Below, in pieces: positions 1-6,624 of a stretch of DNA of 6,624 bases. The stretch covers positions 1 to 6,624 of the forward strand of contig CAKUDW010000112.1 of assembly GCA_934645275.1 (NCBI GenBank), read 5' to 3'. Each line of letters opens with the position of its first letter. Within the stretch, counting starts at the first letter, position 1. A model generated the notes under the pieces. The model was not told the DNA's origin, did not search any database, and was given only the letters and a program-made list of their open reading frames with translations. The position numbers were made by a program, and so were the translations under genes. This stretch comes from an uncultured Clostridia bacterium. GTDB lineage: Bacteria > Bacillota_A > Clostridia > Christensenellales > Aristaeellaceae.

Positions 1-324
1 CATCACCGCATCGCCGTATTTCTTGCGAATATGCACTGCACCCAGACCTATACATGGCGCGGTATCCCGTCCGACCGGCTCCAGCAGGATATTCTGTTCC
101 GGAATATCAGGCAGTTGTTGGCGCACCATATCAAAATACGCACTATTGGTCGCCACAAAGATATCTTCGCTGGCCACCAGTGGGCGAATGCGCTCCACCG
201 TATTCTGGATCATCGTTTTGCTGTTGTCCATCAGGCAGAGAAACTGCTTGGGCCTGTGTAGGCGGCTATACGGCCAGAAGCGCTCACCCCGGCCGCCCGC
301 CATAATCAACGCCGTCGTCTTCAA
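1..324 (-). CDS. manC: Mannose-1-phosphate guanylyltransferase, N-terminal part (cut by the window edge)
   Basis: This enzyme makes GDP-mannose from mannose-1-phosphate and GTP in the cytoplasm. The visible 108 codons show the nucleotidyltransferase signature: LIMAGGRGERFWP (residues 6-18) with the glycine-rich GTP-binding loop, then PKQFL (25-29), whose Lys is the usual signature lysine, and EPVGRDTAP (82-90). Family members are about 350-460 residues, so roughly the first quarter to third is present. I prefer the TTG start at 324: it gives the family-typical N-terminus MKTTALIMAGG and has AGAGG 10 bases upstream. An in-frame ATG at 342 would add six residues and overlap gmd by 11 bases, but has no good Shine-Dalgarno site. 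The gene follows gmd by 7 bases, so the two are surely co-transcribed and act in consecutive steps. Whether the full protein also has a C-terminal phosphomannose isomerase domain cannot be seen, so the symbol is by function only. Confidence 0.9.
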   Translation of the reverse strand, partial: MKTTALIMAGGRGERFWPYSRLHRPKQFLCLMDNSKTMIQNTVERIRPLVASEDIFVATNSAYFDMVRQQLPDIPEQNILLEPVGRDTAPCIGLGAVHIRKKYGDAVM

Positions 325-331
325 TGCACCG

Positions 332-1378
332 TTACCTCTCATCCATGCTCAATTCTACTTCACGCCGGGCCAGCGCGCGATCATGAGCCGACATGATCTC
401 GCAGAGCCGCGTCAAGCTCGTCTGGTTCGGATTCCAGCCCAGCTCGCGCTGCGCCTTGGATGCGTCGCCGCAGAGATTCACCACGTCCGTCGCACGATAC
501 CACTTTTCATTCACACACACGCGCAATGCGCCCGTGGCAACATCATAGCCCTTCTCCTGCGCGCCGCTGCCCTCCCAACGCAGCTCGATTCCATTGTTGC
601 GGAACGCCATTTCCGCAAATTTACGCACGCTGTGCTGCACGCCCGTGGCGACCACATAATCGTCCGCCACGTCGCGCTGAAGCATGCGCCACATGCATTC
701 CACATAGTCCTTCGCATAGCCCCAATCGCGCAGACTGTCCAGATTGCCCAATTCCAGATGCGCCTGCAGGCCCTCGGCGATGCGTCCTGCCGCACGCGTA
801 ATCTTGCGGGTAACGAAGTTTTCGCCGCGACGCTCGGATTCGTGATTGAACAGTATGCCGTTGACCGCGAACATGCCGTAGGCGTCGCGATACTGCCGCA
901 CCATCCAGTAGGCGTACTGCTTGGCTACGGCGTAGGGCGAATGCGGATGAAAGGGCGTAGCCTCATTTTGCGGCACGGTCTGCACTTCGCCATAAAGTTC
1001 GGAAGTTGAGGCCTGATAAAAGCGACAGCTTTTTTCCATTCCCAGCGTGCGAATGGCTTCCAGCAGGCGCAGCGTACCCAGCGCATCCACATCGCCGGTG
1101 TATTCCGGCATTTCAAAGCTGACGCGCACATGACTCTGCGCCGCGAGATTGTATACCTCATCCGGGCGCACGGCCGCTACGATGCGCGTAAGGCTCGCCG
1201 AATCGCACATATCGCCGTCGTGCAGCGTGATTCTATCCATGATGTGCGCGATTCGTGCCGTGTTAGCCACGGATGCGCGCCGAACCACGCCATGTACTGC
1301 GTAGCCTTTTTCCAATAACAGCTCCGCCAGGTAGGAGCCGTCCTGACCGGTGATACCGGTGATGAGCGCCGTTTTCAT
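332..1378 (-). CDS. gmd: GDP-mannose 4,6-dehydratase
   Basis: This cytoplasmic short-chain dehydrogenase/reductase turns GDP-D-mannose into GDP-4-keto-6-deoxy-D-mannose, the precursor of GDP-fucose, GDP-D-rhamnose, GDP-perosamine and related sugars. The 348-residue protein has the usual family length. It shows the Rossmann loop GITGQDG (8-14), the NADP-binding RRAS..NT.RI stretch (33-43), NLAAQSHV (77-84), and the catalytic set T125/E127 in QASTSELYG with Y149 and K153 in SPYAVAK. The 22-residue spacing from E127 to Y149 matches my recollection of E. coli Gmd (E134, Y156). The ATG at 1378 is chosen because it gives [14 protein letters not shown] and has GGAGAG 10 bases upstream; an upstream TTG at 1396 would lie over that site. 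The family stretch HESPRRGETFVTRKI reads [15 protein letters not shown] here (179-193), two changes in a well-conserved loop. The gene lies 23 bases after the acyltransferase gene, and its G+C is clearly higher. Confidence 0.96.
   Translation of the reverse strand: MKTALITGITGQDGSYLAELLLEKGYAVHGVVRRASVANTARIAHIMDRITLHDGDMCDSASLTRIVAAVRPDEVYNLAAQSHVRVSFEMPEYTGDVDALGTLRLLEAIRTLGMEKSCRFYQASTSELYGEVQTVPQNEATPFHPHSPYAVAKQYAYWMVRQYRDAYGMFAVNGILFNHESERRGENFVTRKITRAAGRIAEGLQAHLELGNLDSLRDWGYAKDYVECMWRMLQRDVADDYVVATGVQHSVRKFAEMAFRNNGIELRWEGSGAQEKGYDVATGALRVCVNEKWYRATDVVNLCGDASKAQRELGWNPNQTSLTRLCEIMSAHDRALARREVELSMDER
335..339 (-). promoter_or_regulatory. Ribosome binding site for the guanylyltransferase gene (TTG start)
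   Basis: The minus strand reads AGAGG here, within the last codons of gmd and 10 bases before the TTG at 324. It supports the TTG start and close translational linkage of the two GDP-sugar genes. Confidence 0.6.
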
Positions 1379-1388
1379 GCCGAAATAA

Positions 1389-1394
1389 CTCTCC
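1389..1394 (-). promoter_or_regulatory. Ribosome binding site for gmd
   Basis: The minus strand reads GGAGAG here, 10 bases before the ATG at 1378. It supports the shorter start over the in-frame TTG at 1396, which overlaps this site. Confidence 0.65.
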
Positions 1395-1401
1395 AATCTT
1401 A

Positions 1402-3276
1402 TTAATCGAGAATCTCAACCCGATAAACCTGCGGCGCATACTGATAAGTACCATCCGCAGAAACTACGTGAACCACCAGTTTCCCGGCATCAATCAATTC
1501 TCGAGTGTTCAATGCTGCCGTATAGCCGCTATTCAAGTAGTCATCCGATCCAAAATATGCTGCAACCGATTCGCGCGCTTCGCCATATTCAGCATCGCAG
1601 CACGCCTCCCCCACTTGCAAAACAACTTTAGACGCAGTTGTACCGGCCAGTGGATCAATTGCCCAGCCGGCAATCCATGTAGATTCCCGATCTGTATCCA
1701 CCTTTACAATTCCGTCTACCTGTTTTTCGTCTCCACAATAATCCAACCATTGATAGTCTGTTCCATCATACTCAACTTGCGGCGTGCCTGCCAAGGGCTG
1801 TGTCAGCTGCGATAATTGCCGTTGTTCGCCAAAGTATAACACACCTTCTTTCAGCATCTGCACGCCAAGCGATTCGATTGGCAACTTATCCGCATCGTGA
1901 AAGACAAAGGTGTACGTCGCTCCCGGCGAAACGGTTTCCCCAGGTTCAATTGTCGCCCGAACGCTGCAATCCTGACCATTAATAAATAACCCGCAACGAT
2001 AGGCTTCGTCCTCGCTCCATGCAACACTTCCTGAGTTTTTCACTGTTGCATAAATATTGCCATCGTCATACCATGCGTTTTCAACTTGCGCCGCGTACAT
2101 ATCATGGTCGTATTCGGCTTGAACAGACTCACCACGGAATGATGTCGCCATGGAAATGCCGGCTTGGCAGGCTGTATAAGCAAAGCTTCCAATAAGAATG
2201 ATAATCATTCCCCAATAAACAATGCGTTTGCTTTGAATGAAGCACACCAAGCGTTTATTCGCCTTTACAAGCAGTTTTGAAAGCAACAACAACAGTGCCG
2301 TCCATACAAGCAACAAAGCCAAGGCATAAACTCTTGGCAATGCCTTCAAGTCAAAACCTTTCACCATTGTATGGATAAGCCAATGATGAATCAGAAAAAC
2401 TGGATAGGTCAGATTCGCCAGTGCAGTAAATGCACTCCATCTGATATTGAATTTAGCCAACAGACAGACCATTAAATTCAATACTACAAATACTGCCAAT
2501 GCCGTAGCTATGCACAAAGTGAGCGAACTGATGTTATTCCTGAAGAGCACTGCCAATACAAAAACGCCTACACCCAGTCCCATCAAACGCAAGGGCCGTT
2601 TCAGCATGTCATACCGAATAAACAGCATTCCCAATAATACTTCCGGGATCCTGAGAATAAATGCGATCTGATCAATTGTATATCCAAATACCGGAACCAG
2701 GCGAATACATAGAATGTAGATCGCACACACACAACCCGTGGTCAGAATCGGCTTCCTCTCTATACCTTTGTACAATAGCGGAAAGAGCACATACAACAGT
2801 ATAATGCAACCCAAGAACCATTCTCCGAGCTTATAGTATTCCGTTGTAATTAGCCCCAATGTTCCAAGATAGCCGTCCATACCTGCAATTGAATATAGAA
2901 TATTAGCCGGTTTAGCAAATCCCATCGCCTTGTTCGATAAAAAATCAAACGCAGTTGCGATGGCAAAAGCGATCCAGAACATCGGATAGATATTGAAAAC
3001 TCTTTTTTTATAAAAATATCTGAGTCCTCTTTCCGGCTTATGGGTATACATCAGCGACACACCCGACAGGATAAAAAACAAGCTCACACCCAAGCCGCCG
3101 ATATACACTCTGCCACTCAGAATATAATTTCCCAGAAGGCTATTCGGATAGACAAATATCCCGCCGGTCCATCCAGAAATTGCAGCATTAAAATGTACCA
3201 GCAAAACACACAGGCACGAGAAAACACGAATGACGTCCAGAGACACAATCCTCTTCTTCATGCTTTCATTTTCCAT
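1402..3276 (-). CDS. Membrane acyltransferase-3 protein with extracytoplasmic Ig-like and GWAID modules
   Basis: This is a 624-residue integral membrane protein of the acyltransferase-3 (OafA/WecH/NolL) family, which usually transfers acetyl or other acyl groups to sugars of surface polysaccharides. Residues 10-340 hold about ten hydrophobic helices with family marks: R17 and H28 in the first helix ([12 protein letters not shown]), SLFFILSG (65-72), [12 protein letters not shown] (90-101), GEWFLG (151-156) and YPVFLIHHW (291-299). An eleventh helix (about 352-373) should place the C-terminus outside. Residues 385-485 resemble the NBR1-type Ig/FW domain: VKNSGSVAW (412-420), VSPGATYTF (449-457), [13 protein letters not shown] (472-484). 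Residues 520-622 form another module with IAGWAIDP (535-542), [15 protein letters not shown] and VSADGTYQY. There is no SGNH esterase triad. The ATG at 3276 has GAAGGGACGG just upstream. The gene sits between a glycosyltransferase and gmd, so the acceptor is probably the glycan made by this cluster. Family assignment is firm; donor, acceptor and the role of the C-terminal part are unknown. Confidence 0.9.
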   Translation of the reverse strand: MENESMKKRIVSLDVIRVFSCLCVLLVHFNAAISGWTGGIFVYPNSLLGNYILSGRVYIGGLGVSLFFILSGVSLMYTHKPERGLRYFYKKRVFNIYPMFWIAFAIATAFDFLSNKAMGFAKPANILYSIAGMDGYLGTLGLITTEYYKLGEWFLGCIILLYVLFPLLYKGIERKPILTTGCVCAIYILCIRLVPVFGYTIDQIAFILRIPEVLLGMLFIRYDMLKRPLRLMGLGVGVFVLAVLFRNNISSLTLCIATALAVFVVLNLMVCLLAKFNIRWSAFTALANLTYPVFLIHHWLIHTMVKGFDLKALPRVYALALLLVWTALLLLLSKLLVKANKRLVCFIQSKRIVYWGMIIILIGSFAYTACQAGISMATSFRGESVQAEYDHDMYAAQVENAWYDDGNIYATVKNSGSVAWSEDEAYRCGLFINGQDCSVRATIEPGETVSPGATYTFVFHDADKLPIESLGVQMLKEGVLYFGEQRQLSQLTQPLAGTPQVEYDGTDYQWLDYCGDEKQVDGIVKVDTDRESTWIAGWAIDPLAGTTASKVVLQVGEACCDAEYGEARESVAAYFGSDDYLNSGYTAALNTRELIDAGKLVVHVVSADGTYQYAPQVYRVEILD

Positions 3277-3302
3277 TTTTCCGTCCCTTCCCCGCCGCTC
3301 AA

Positions 3303-3321
3303 TCTTCAGACGTGCTGAAAA
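3303..3321 (-). repeat. Small inverted repeat in the largest intergenic gap
   Basis: The 66-base gap between the GT2 stop and the acyltransferase start (3277-3342) holds a perfect 5-base inverted repeat, TTCAG/CTGAA around a 5-base loop (3305-3319). One G-U and one A-U pair can extend it to 3303-3321. No U-run follows on the transcribed strand, so it does not look like a rho-independent terminator. It leaves the acyltransferase ribosome site at 3285-3290 free. I see no good -35/-10 pair in the gap. Chance occurrence is quite possible. Confidence 0.3.
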
Positions 3322-3342
3322 GCGGAATCAACAGCTCGAAAA

Positions 3343-4485
3343 CTACTGTTTTTTGATGAGGTGATATGTTCTATCGGCCAGCCTGAATAGCGGCGGGCAT
3401 GCCTTCAAGATTTTCCTCACCATCAAACGAACCAGTCTACTTGCCGACAGTGAGTCATAATCAAACGATTCTACTCTTGGCTCCACCTCACGCCAAAGCG
3501 AAGGCGAACCGCTGAGCTGGTAAAAATTATGCTGCGTAATGCCGTACGCATCACGAAGCATAATCCGCGTCTCCTCATCATCAATTAAACGCGCCAGCAA
3601 ATCCATGCCGCCAAGCTTAGCTACATTACCACAGCGTAGCGGTTCCAACATCATCAGCGCCCGTTCACAGTTGAGCTCGTTATGGGTCGCTGCATCCGGT
3701 CTTTTGAAATCTGCGGCAAAAATGCGTTTGAATTCCTGATCCGTCAAATCATCAAAATAGTGGGTGAGCACATTGTAAAGCTCATAATCTGTGCGCATAC
3801 AATTTGTCTGTGTTTGCGCGCTTACATTTCCTCCCTTGAGCGCATGACGATAGTCCATTAGCGCCTCTTCGAACACATATATCTCGCAGCATTTAACAAT
3901 TCTTGTCCAAAGATCGAAATCTTGTATCTGTACCAACGAATTTCGATAGCCGCCAAGTTCAGTCACGACGTCTCTGCGTAGCATTGCGCTGGGATGACAA
4001 AGACAGCTGCCTTCAAAAAAGAAATCTCGTATCCACTGATCACGGCTCCGGTTTTTTGCCCTGAACAGTTCTACAAAGAAGCTCTCCTCAGCAGTAAGCG
4101 ATTTACCCTGCTCATCTATCACATTCACCCAGCTAAAAGCCGCACCACAATCATTATGGCTTTCCATATAAGCCAGCTGTTTTTCGAGTTTATCGGGATA
4201 CCAGCGATCGTCGCTGTCCAGACGCGCTATATACTTGCCGCGAGCCTCCTTCAGACCACGATTTAATGAAACACATATGTGTTCATTTGTGGCATTCTGG
4301 ATTACCCGAATGCGTTCATCTTCAAACTGTTGAATAATCTCCCGTGAATTATCGCTAGAGGCATCCTCAATAATCAAAAGCTCATAATCTTTGCAGGTCT
4401 GATTCAATACGCTCTGGATGGCTTCAGCAATATAATTGCCGCCGTTATGATTTGGCATCAGTATACTTATCAACGGTTCCTTCAC
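3343..4485 (-). CDS. Family 2 (GT-A) glycosyltransferase
   Basis: This is a 380-residue cytoplasmic glycosyltransferase with an inverting GT2-type GT-A fold, likely adding one sugar to the lipid-linked repeat unit. The N-terminal Rossmann-like part shows ISILMPNHNGGNYIAEAI (6-23), IIEDASSDNS (38-47) for nucleotide binding, and ARGKYIARLDSDDRW (81-95) with the metal-binding D-x-D (D90/D92, or D92/D93). An acceptor-side motif QDFDLWTRI (188-196) is the usual (E/Q)D-x-D-LW-x-R, with the catalytic base expected in this acidic group. YRHALKGGNVS (212-222) is also common in this subfamily. The C-terminal 130 residues are less conserved and have no strong membrane helix. The start is GTG at 4485, which shares GTGA with the TGA of the upstream RgpF-like gene, so translation is probably coupled; AGGAG lies 10 bases upstream. 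Donor sugar and linkage cannot be read from the sequence. Confidence 0.92.
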   Translation of the reverse strand: MKEPLISILMPNHNGGNYIAEAIQSVLNQTCKDYELLIIEDASSDNSREIIQQFEDERIRVIQNATNEHICVSLNRGLKEARGKYIARLDSDDRWYPDKLEKQLAYMESHNDCGAAFSWVNVIDEQGKSLTAEESFFVELFRAKNRSRDQWIRDFFFEGSCLCHPSAMLRRDVVTELGGYRNSLVQIQDFDLWTRIVKCCEIYVFEEALMDYRHALKGGNVSAQTQTNCMRTDYELYNVLTHYFDDLTDQEFKRIFAADFKRPDAATHNELNCERALMMLEPLRCGNVAKLGGMDLLARLIDDEETRIMLRDAYGITQHNFYQLSGSPSLWREVEPRVESFDYDSLSASRLVRLMVRKILKACPPLFRLADRTYHLIKKQ

Positions 4486-6398
4486 GTCTTATGTGCTCCT
4501 TTCCAACGATCGCAAAAAGTTCGATAGCGCCTGCACCACTTCGGGCCAACAGTAATTTTCACAATCTCACGAATATAGTACCTTCTGGAATGCGGCAAAC
4601 GCGCGTCTATCTCCTTGTATGCTTTGAGCTCCTTCTGAGCCCCGATCGCTTCAAGAATATTACGCAGTACCCAATGACGGTCTCCCTCGCCATATGTCCA
4701 GAACATAAATTCGTTTATGTCGCGAATACTCTTATAATCGCGTGTAACCTTAAGAGCAGCATATCGGTCAGACATTACCCATGCCGAATAGTACCCTGCA
4801 TCCTGCGCAACAAACGGATATACTCGCTCGATGATATGCATGATAGTACCGTCTACTTCCTTGCACGGCTCTTCTGGGAACATGTCATAGGTAAAGCGCA
4901 TGTTGAAGAGTTTTTGCAATGCCTTTGACCGGAAAAAGTAAAATCCACCGAGCGGCGCAACGGGCGGTTTTGACGGGTCCATCGGCGCCTTGATGCCCCT
5001 ATTCTTCATAAATTCCACGACGCCCTGATAATCGCCGCGCCATTCACGAGATATTGTGGAATAATACATGGCATGATCCGGCGTCGGCGGTACGAGCAAT
5101 CCAAGCCGCGGATTCTCTTCAAACGTCGCAATAATATTATTGGTATAGGCCCTACTTGCAAGCATATTTTCAAAGCAATGGTAGGCAAAAGCTTCGCCAA
5201 TAATATATGGCCTTTCATACCTAGACTTTTTGCCATGAGCGATGCAAATATAATCATAATCTTTCACATACTTGCCAAGACCTATAAAGAAACCCGCATA
5301 TTCCCTACCGCGATTTTTCACGACGACTACCTTGAGCGTTCGCTTCAGCAATGCCATTTCGCGCTCAATTGTTTCTTTTTTAGTCTCAGAATCGGTAGAA
5401 ACGTATATGTCCGCGTAAGTTGGCATATTATCGGCATAAGCACGCAGTTCAGGAATCATATCCAGATAATAAACGTGCATGAACATTGCCACCTTAGGCT
5501 GCCGGGTAAGCTTTTTACCGCAATCACGGGAAAGGATATAGTTAAGCTGCATGCGCTGCTTAATATCCCACATATTTGCAGTTCGCAACAGATTATCCCA
5601 GATCATGTTTACATCATAATCTGTTTCATTGCGAAGATAATCATACAGTTCTACGGTAGCCTGACCGCATGAAACGTCCACCAATTCCTCGATGATGTTA
5701 AAGAAGCTCTTGCGCTTAAATACCGGGCATCTGCGATTCTTCAGCAATTCGACCGGCGTCAGCATAAGTGGATATTCAGTAATTCCAACCAAATCATCCG
5801 TGTTCACATATACATCGCTCTTATAGCCAAGTCGCGTGAACTTCTCCGTGAATACGGCTTCATGGCGACATATTGAATCAACATAACTGCTGATAATCGG
5901 CATATCTTCCCAATAGCGCCGATATGGCTCGGTCTGCATCATCCGTTTACGAACCACGATAAAGCTCGACTGGATGTGCGGGGGAATGTAGCCATACTCA
6001 CAGGCATTGTATGGATCAAAATCATGGCCGTGATGCTTGGTGATTCCCCAAAAATCCACATCTCGCTTCGACATCTCATCAAACATTTCCTTAAAAGGAT
6101 AGATGGGGCCGAAATTGGTATGGTTCATGAGGATAAACTCATCGAATGAGGTTACCACATCCCATCCAATGTGTTTCATTCCATCCTTGTATGCCCAAAC
6201 ATCAAAGCCAACATTTTCCCGCACATACACATCGTCTGCAAGCTCTTCAAAGCGATTTCGGCTGGCATCGTTGAGCGCTCCGTTGACAACTACATAGAGC
6301 TTTTGCACATTCTTGCGAATATCTCTGAGCATATAGAAATTGTACTCATCTGCAATCCCCTCAGCGTCATAGAAAAAATACAGTGCAGCGCGCGTCAA
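4482..6398 (-). CDS. RgpF-like (rhamnan synthesis protein F family) glycosyltransferase
   Basis: This is a 638-residue soluble protein of the RgpF family, named after the streptococcal rhamnose-glucose polysaccharide enzyme and thought to elongate or modify the polymer on the cytoplasmic side. It has two related halves. The first (1 to about 295) shows ALYFFYDAEGIADEY (5-19), RENVGFDVWAYKDG (60-73), EFILMNHTNFGPIYPF (87-102), DFWGITKH (115-122) and HIQSSF (141-146). The second (about 300-600) shows VAMFMHVYYLDMIPE (303-317), IYVSTDSE (331-338), KNRGREYAGF (361-370), IAHGKKS (386-392), GLLVPPTP (433-440) and GGFYFFRSKAL (484-494). The basic tail (605-638) has no clear motif. I prefer the TTG at 6398 to the ATG at 6416: GGAGG lies 7 bases before the TTG and the family N-terminus begins here. 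The family usually has D-rich NDS and NRGRD-type motifs; here they read NHT and NRGRE. Exact sugar is unknown, and 'rhamnan' should not be read as proven. Confidence 0.88.
   Translation of the reverse strand: MTRAALYFFYDAEGIADEYNFYMLRDIRKNVQKLYVVVNGALNDASRNRFEELADDVYVRENVGFDVWAYKDGMKHIGWDVVTSFDEFILMNHTNFGPIYPFKEMFDEMSKRDVDFWGITKHHGHDFDPYNACEYGYIPPHIQSSFIVVRKRMMQTEPYRRYWEDMPIISSYVDSICRHEAVFTEKFTRLGYKSDVYVNTDDLVGITEYPLMLTPVELLKNRRCPVFKRKSFFNIIEELVDVSCGQATVELYDYLRNETDYDVNMIWDNLLRTANMWDIKQRMQLNYILSRDCGKKLTRQPKVAMFMHVYYLDMIPELRAYADNMPTYADIYVSTDSETKKETIEREMALLKRTLKVVVVKNRGREYAGFFIGLGKYVKDYDYICIAHGKKSRYERPYIIGEAFAYHCFENMLASRAYTNNIIATFEENPRLGLLVPPTPDHAMYYSTISREWRGDYQGVVEFMKNRGIKAPMDPSKPPVAPLGGFYFFRSKALQKLFNMRFTYDMFPEEPCKEVDGTIMHIIERVYPFVAQDAGYYSAWVMSDRYAALKVTRDYKSIRDINEFMFWTYGEGDRHWVLRNILEAIGAQKELKAYKEIDARLPHSRRYYIREIVKITVGPKWCRRYRTFCDRWKGAHKT
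4496..4500 (-). promoter_or_regulatory. Ribosome binding site for the GT2 gene (GTG start, coupled)
   Basis: The minus strand reads AGGAG here, 10 bases before the GTG at 4485. The site lies within the last codons of the RgpF-like gene, whose TGA overlaps the GTG, so ribosomes ending the first protein can start the second. Confidence 0.7.
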
Positions 6399-6405
6399 TT
6401 CGCTT

Positions 6406-6410
6406 CCTCC
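6406..6410 (-). promoter_or_regulatory. Strong ribosome binding site for the RgpF-like gene (TTG start)
   Basis: The minus strand reads GGAGG here, 7 bases before the TTG at 6398. This is an ideal Shine-Dalgarno site and decides the start in favour of TTG. It lies inside the coding frame of the alternative ATG at 6416, whose own AGAGG is only about two bases upstream and therefore badly placed. Confidence 0.75.
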
Positions 6411-6422
6411 CCCCATAACCTC

Positions 6423-6624
6423 TTACAAACCCTTATGTAGCTTCTTCGTATGTTGCCATATCCAGCTATTCTCAATAGCGAACAGCCGTTGGCGTTCCGC
6501 TGTTAAATCAGTTTCGCACTTTTCCAGCTTTGCTTCCAACACGCTGTAGTCTTCCTGTTTGTCTCGCAGCATTTTTTCCACAGTAGCAATCCATTTATCT
6601 TTTTCGGCAATGGCCATGTCCCTT
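6423..6624 (-). CDS. C-terminal coiled-coil tail of an unidentified polysaccharide-cluster protein (partial)
   Basis: Only the last 66 full codons are in the window, and the frame stays open to the edge. The visible part is a highly charged helix (about 50 residues rich in E, K, D, Q and L, such as VLEAKLEKCETDL) likely to form a coiled coil. It is followed by IENSWIWQHTKKLHKGL and the stop. Tails of the form 'NS-x-x-W-x-x-T-x-x-L' after a coiled coil are common at the end of large glycosyltransferases and methyltransferases in polysaccharide clusters, so this is probably the end of such a protein. An internal ATG at 6617 could start a 64-residue protein, but AGGG lies only 3 bases before it, too close for a good site. 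The stop is 24 bases before the TTG of the RgpF-like gene. The catalytic domain, if any, lies outside the window. Confidence 0.6.
   Translation of the reverse strand, partial: RDMAIAEKDKWIATVEKMLRDKQEDYSVLEAKLEKCETDLTAERQRLFAIENSWIWQHTKKLHKGL

Noticed and set aside
23..1009. Long open frame on the plus strand (328 codons) opposite gmd and the guanylyltransferase gene
   Set aside because: It lies antisense to two firmly identified enzymes in G+C-rich DNA, its translation is rich in R, H and A with no recognisable motif, and it crosses a gene boundary. It is a shadow frame.
1379..1396. Upstream TTG start of gmd adding six residues (ESYFG before MKT)
   Set aside because: It overlaps the GGAGAG site and the added residues are outside the family's normal N-terminus.
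3277..3342. Possible terminator or internal promoter in the 66-base gap before the acyltransferase gene
   Set aside because: The only hairpin has a 5-base perfect stem and no following U-run. A TTGATT-like -35 has no acceptable -10 at normal spacing.
4452..4928. Plus-strand open frame of 158 codons over the RgpF-like/GT2 junction
   Set aside because: It is antisense to both glycosyltransferase genes and its translation shows no family signature.
5073..5672. Plus-strand open frame of 199 codons inside the RgpF-like gene
   Set aside because: It is antisense to strongly conserved family motifs and has no recognisable domain.
6409..6416. Run of six G (minus strand) directly after the ATG at 6416, as a possible phase-variation tract
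   Set aside because: Six bases is short for slipped-strand switching, and the run is better explained as part of the Shine-Dalgarno region of the TTG start at 6398.

Overview
The window is the interior of one cell-surface polysaccharide (capsule, O-antigen-like or wall-glycan) gene cluster. All six genes are on the minus strand, so transcription runs from right (6624) to left (1). Both ends of the window cut a gene. I found no tRNA, rRNA, CRISPR array, insertion sequence, convincing promoter or rho-independent terminator. The genes are packed tightly (a 4-base overlap, then gaps of about 7 to 66 bases), which fits a single operon.

Layout in transcription order: (1) 6624-6423, the 3' end of an unidentified protein with a charged coiled-coil tail; (2) 6398-4482, a two-part RgpF-like (rhamnan synthesis protein F family) glycosyltransferase; (3) 4485-3343, a family-2 GT-A glycosyltransferase that starts inside the stop of gene 2; (4) 3276-1402, a membrane acyltransferase-3 protein with a large extracytoplasmic C-terminal part; (5) 1378-332, GDP-mannose 4,6-dehydratase (gmd); (6) 324-1, the N-terminal third of mannose-1-phosphate guanylyltransferase.

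How they probably fit together: the guanylyltransferase makes GDP-mannose and Gmd converts it to GDP-4-keto-6-deoxy-D-mannose, the branch point to GDP-D-rhamnose, GDP-L-fucose, GDP-perosamine or GDP-6-deoxy-talose. The two glycosyltransferases would build the repeat unit in the cytoplasm. The acyltransferase would decorate the glycan at or across the membrane. The enzyme that decides the final sugar (a reductase or aminotransferase) is not in the window.

Organism: protein style, purine-rich Shine-Dalgarno sites, frequent TTG/GTG starts and an RgpF-like protein suggest a Bacillota (clostridial-type) bacterium, but this is inference and no marker gene settles it. Base composition changes near 1390: sampled lines in gmd are about 57-63% G+C and sampled lines in the acyltransferase about 38-40%. 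This suggests that the nucleotide-sugar genes and the glycosyltransferase/acyltransferase genes have different histories.

The most unusual item is the acyltransferase. In place of the SGNH domain known from OafA-type proteins, it carries an NBR1-like Ig (FW-type) module followed by a separate 'GWAID' module.
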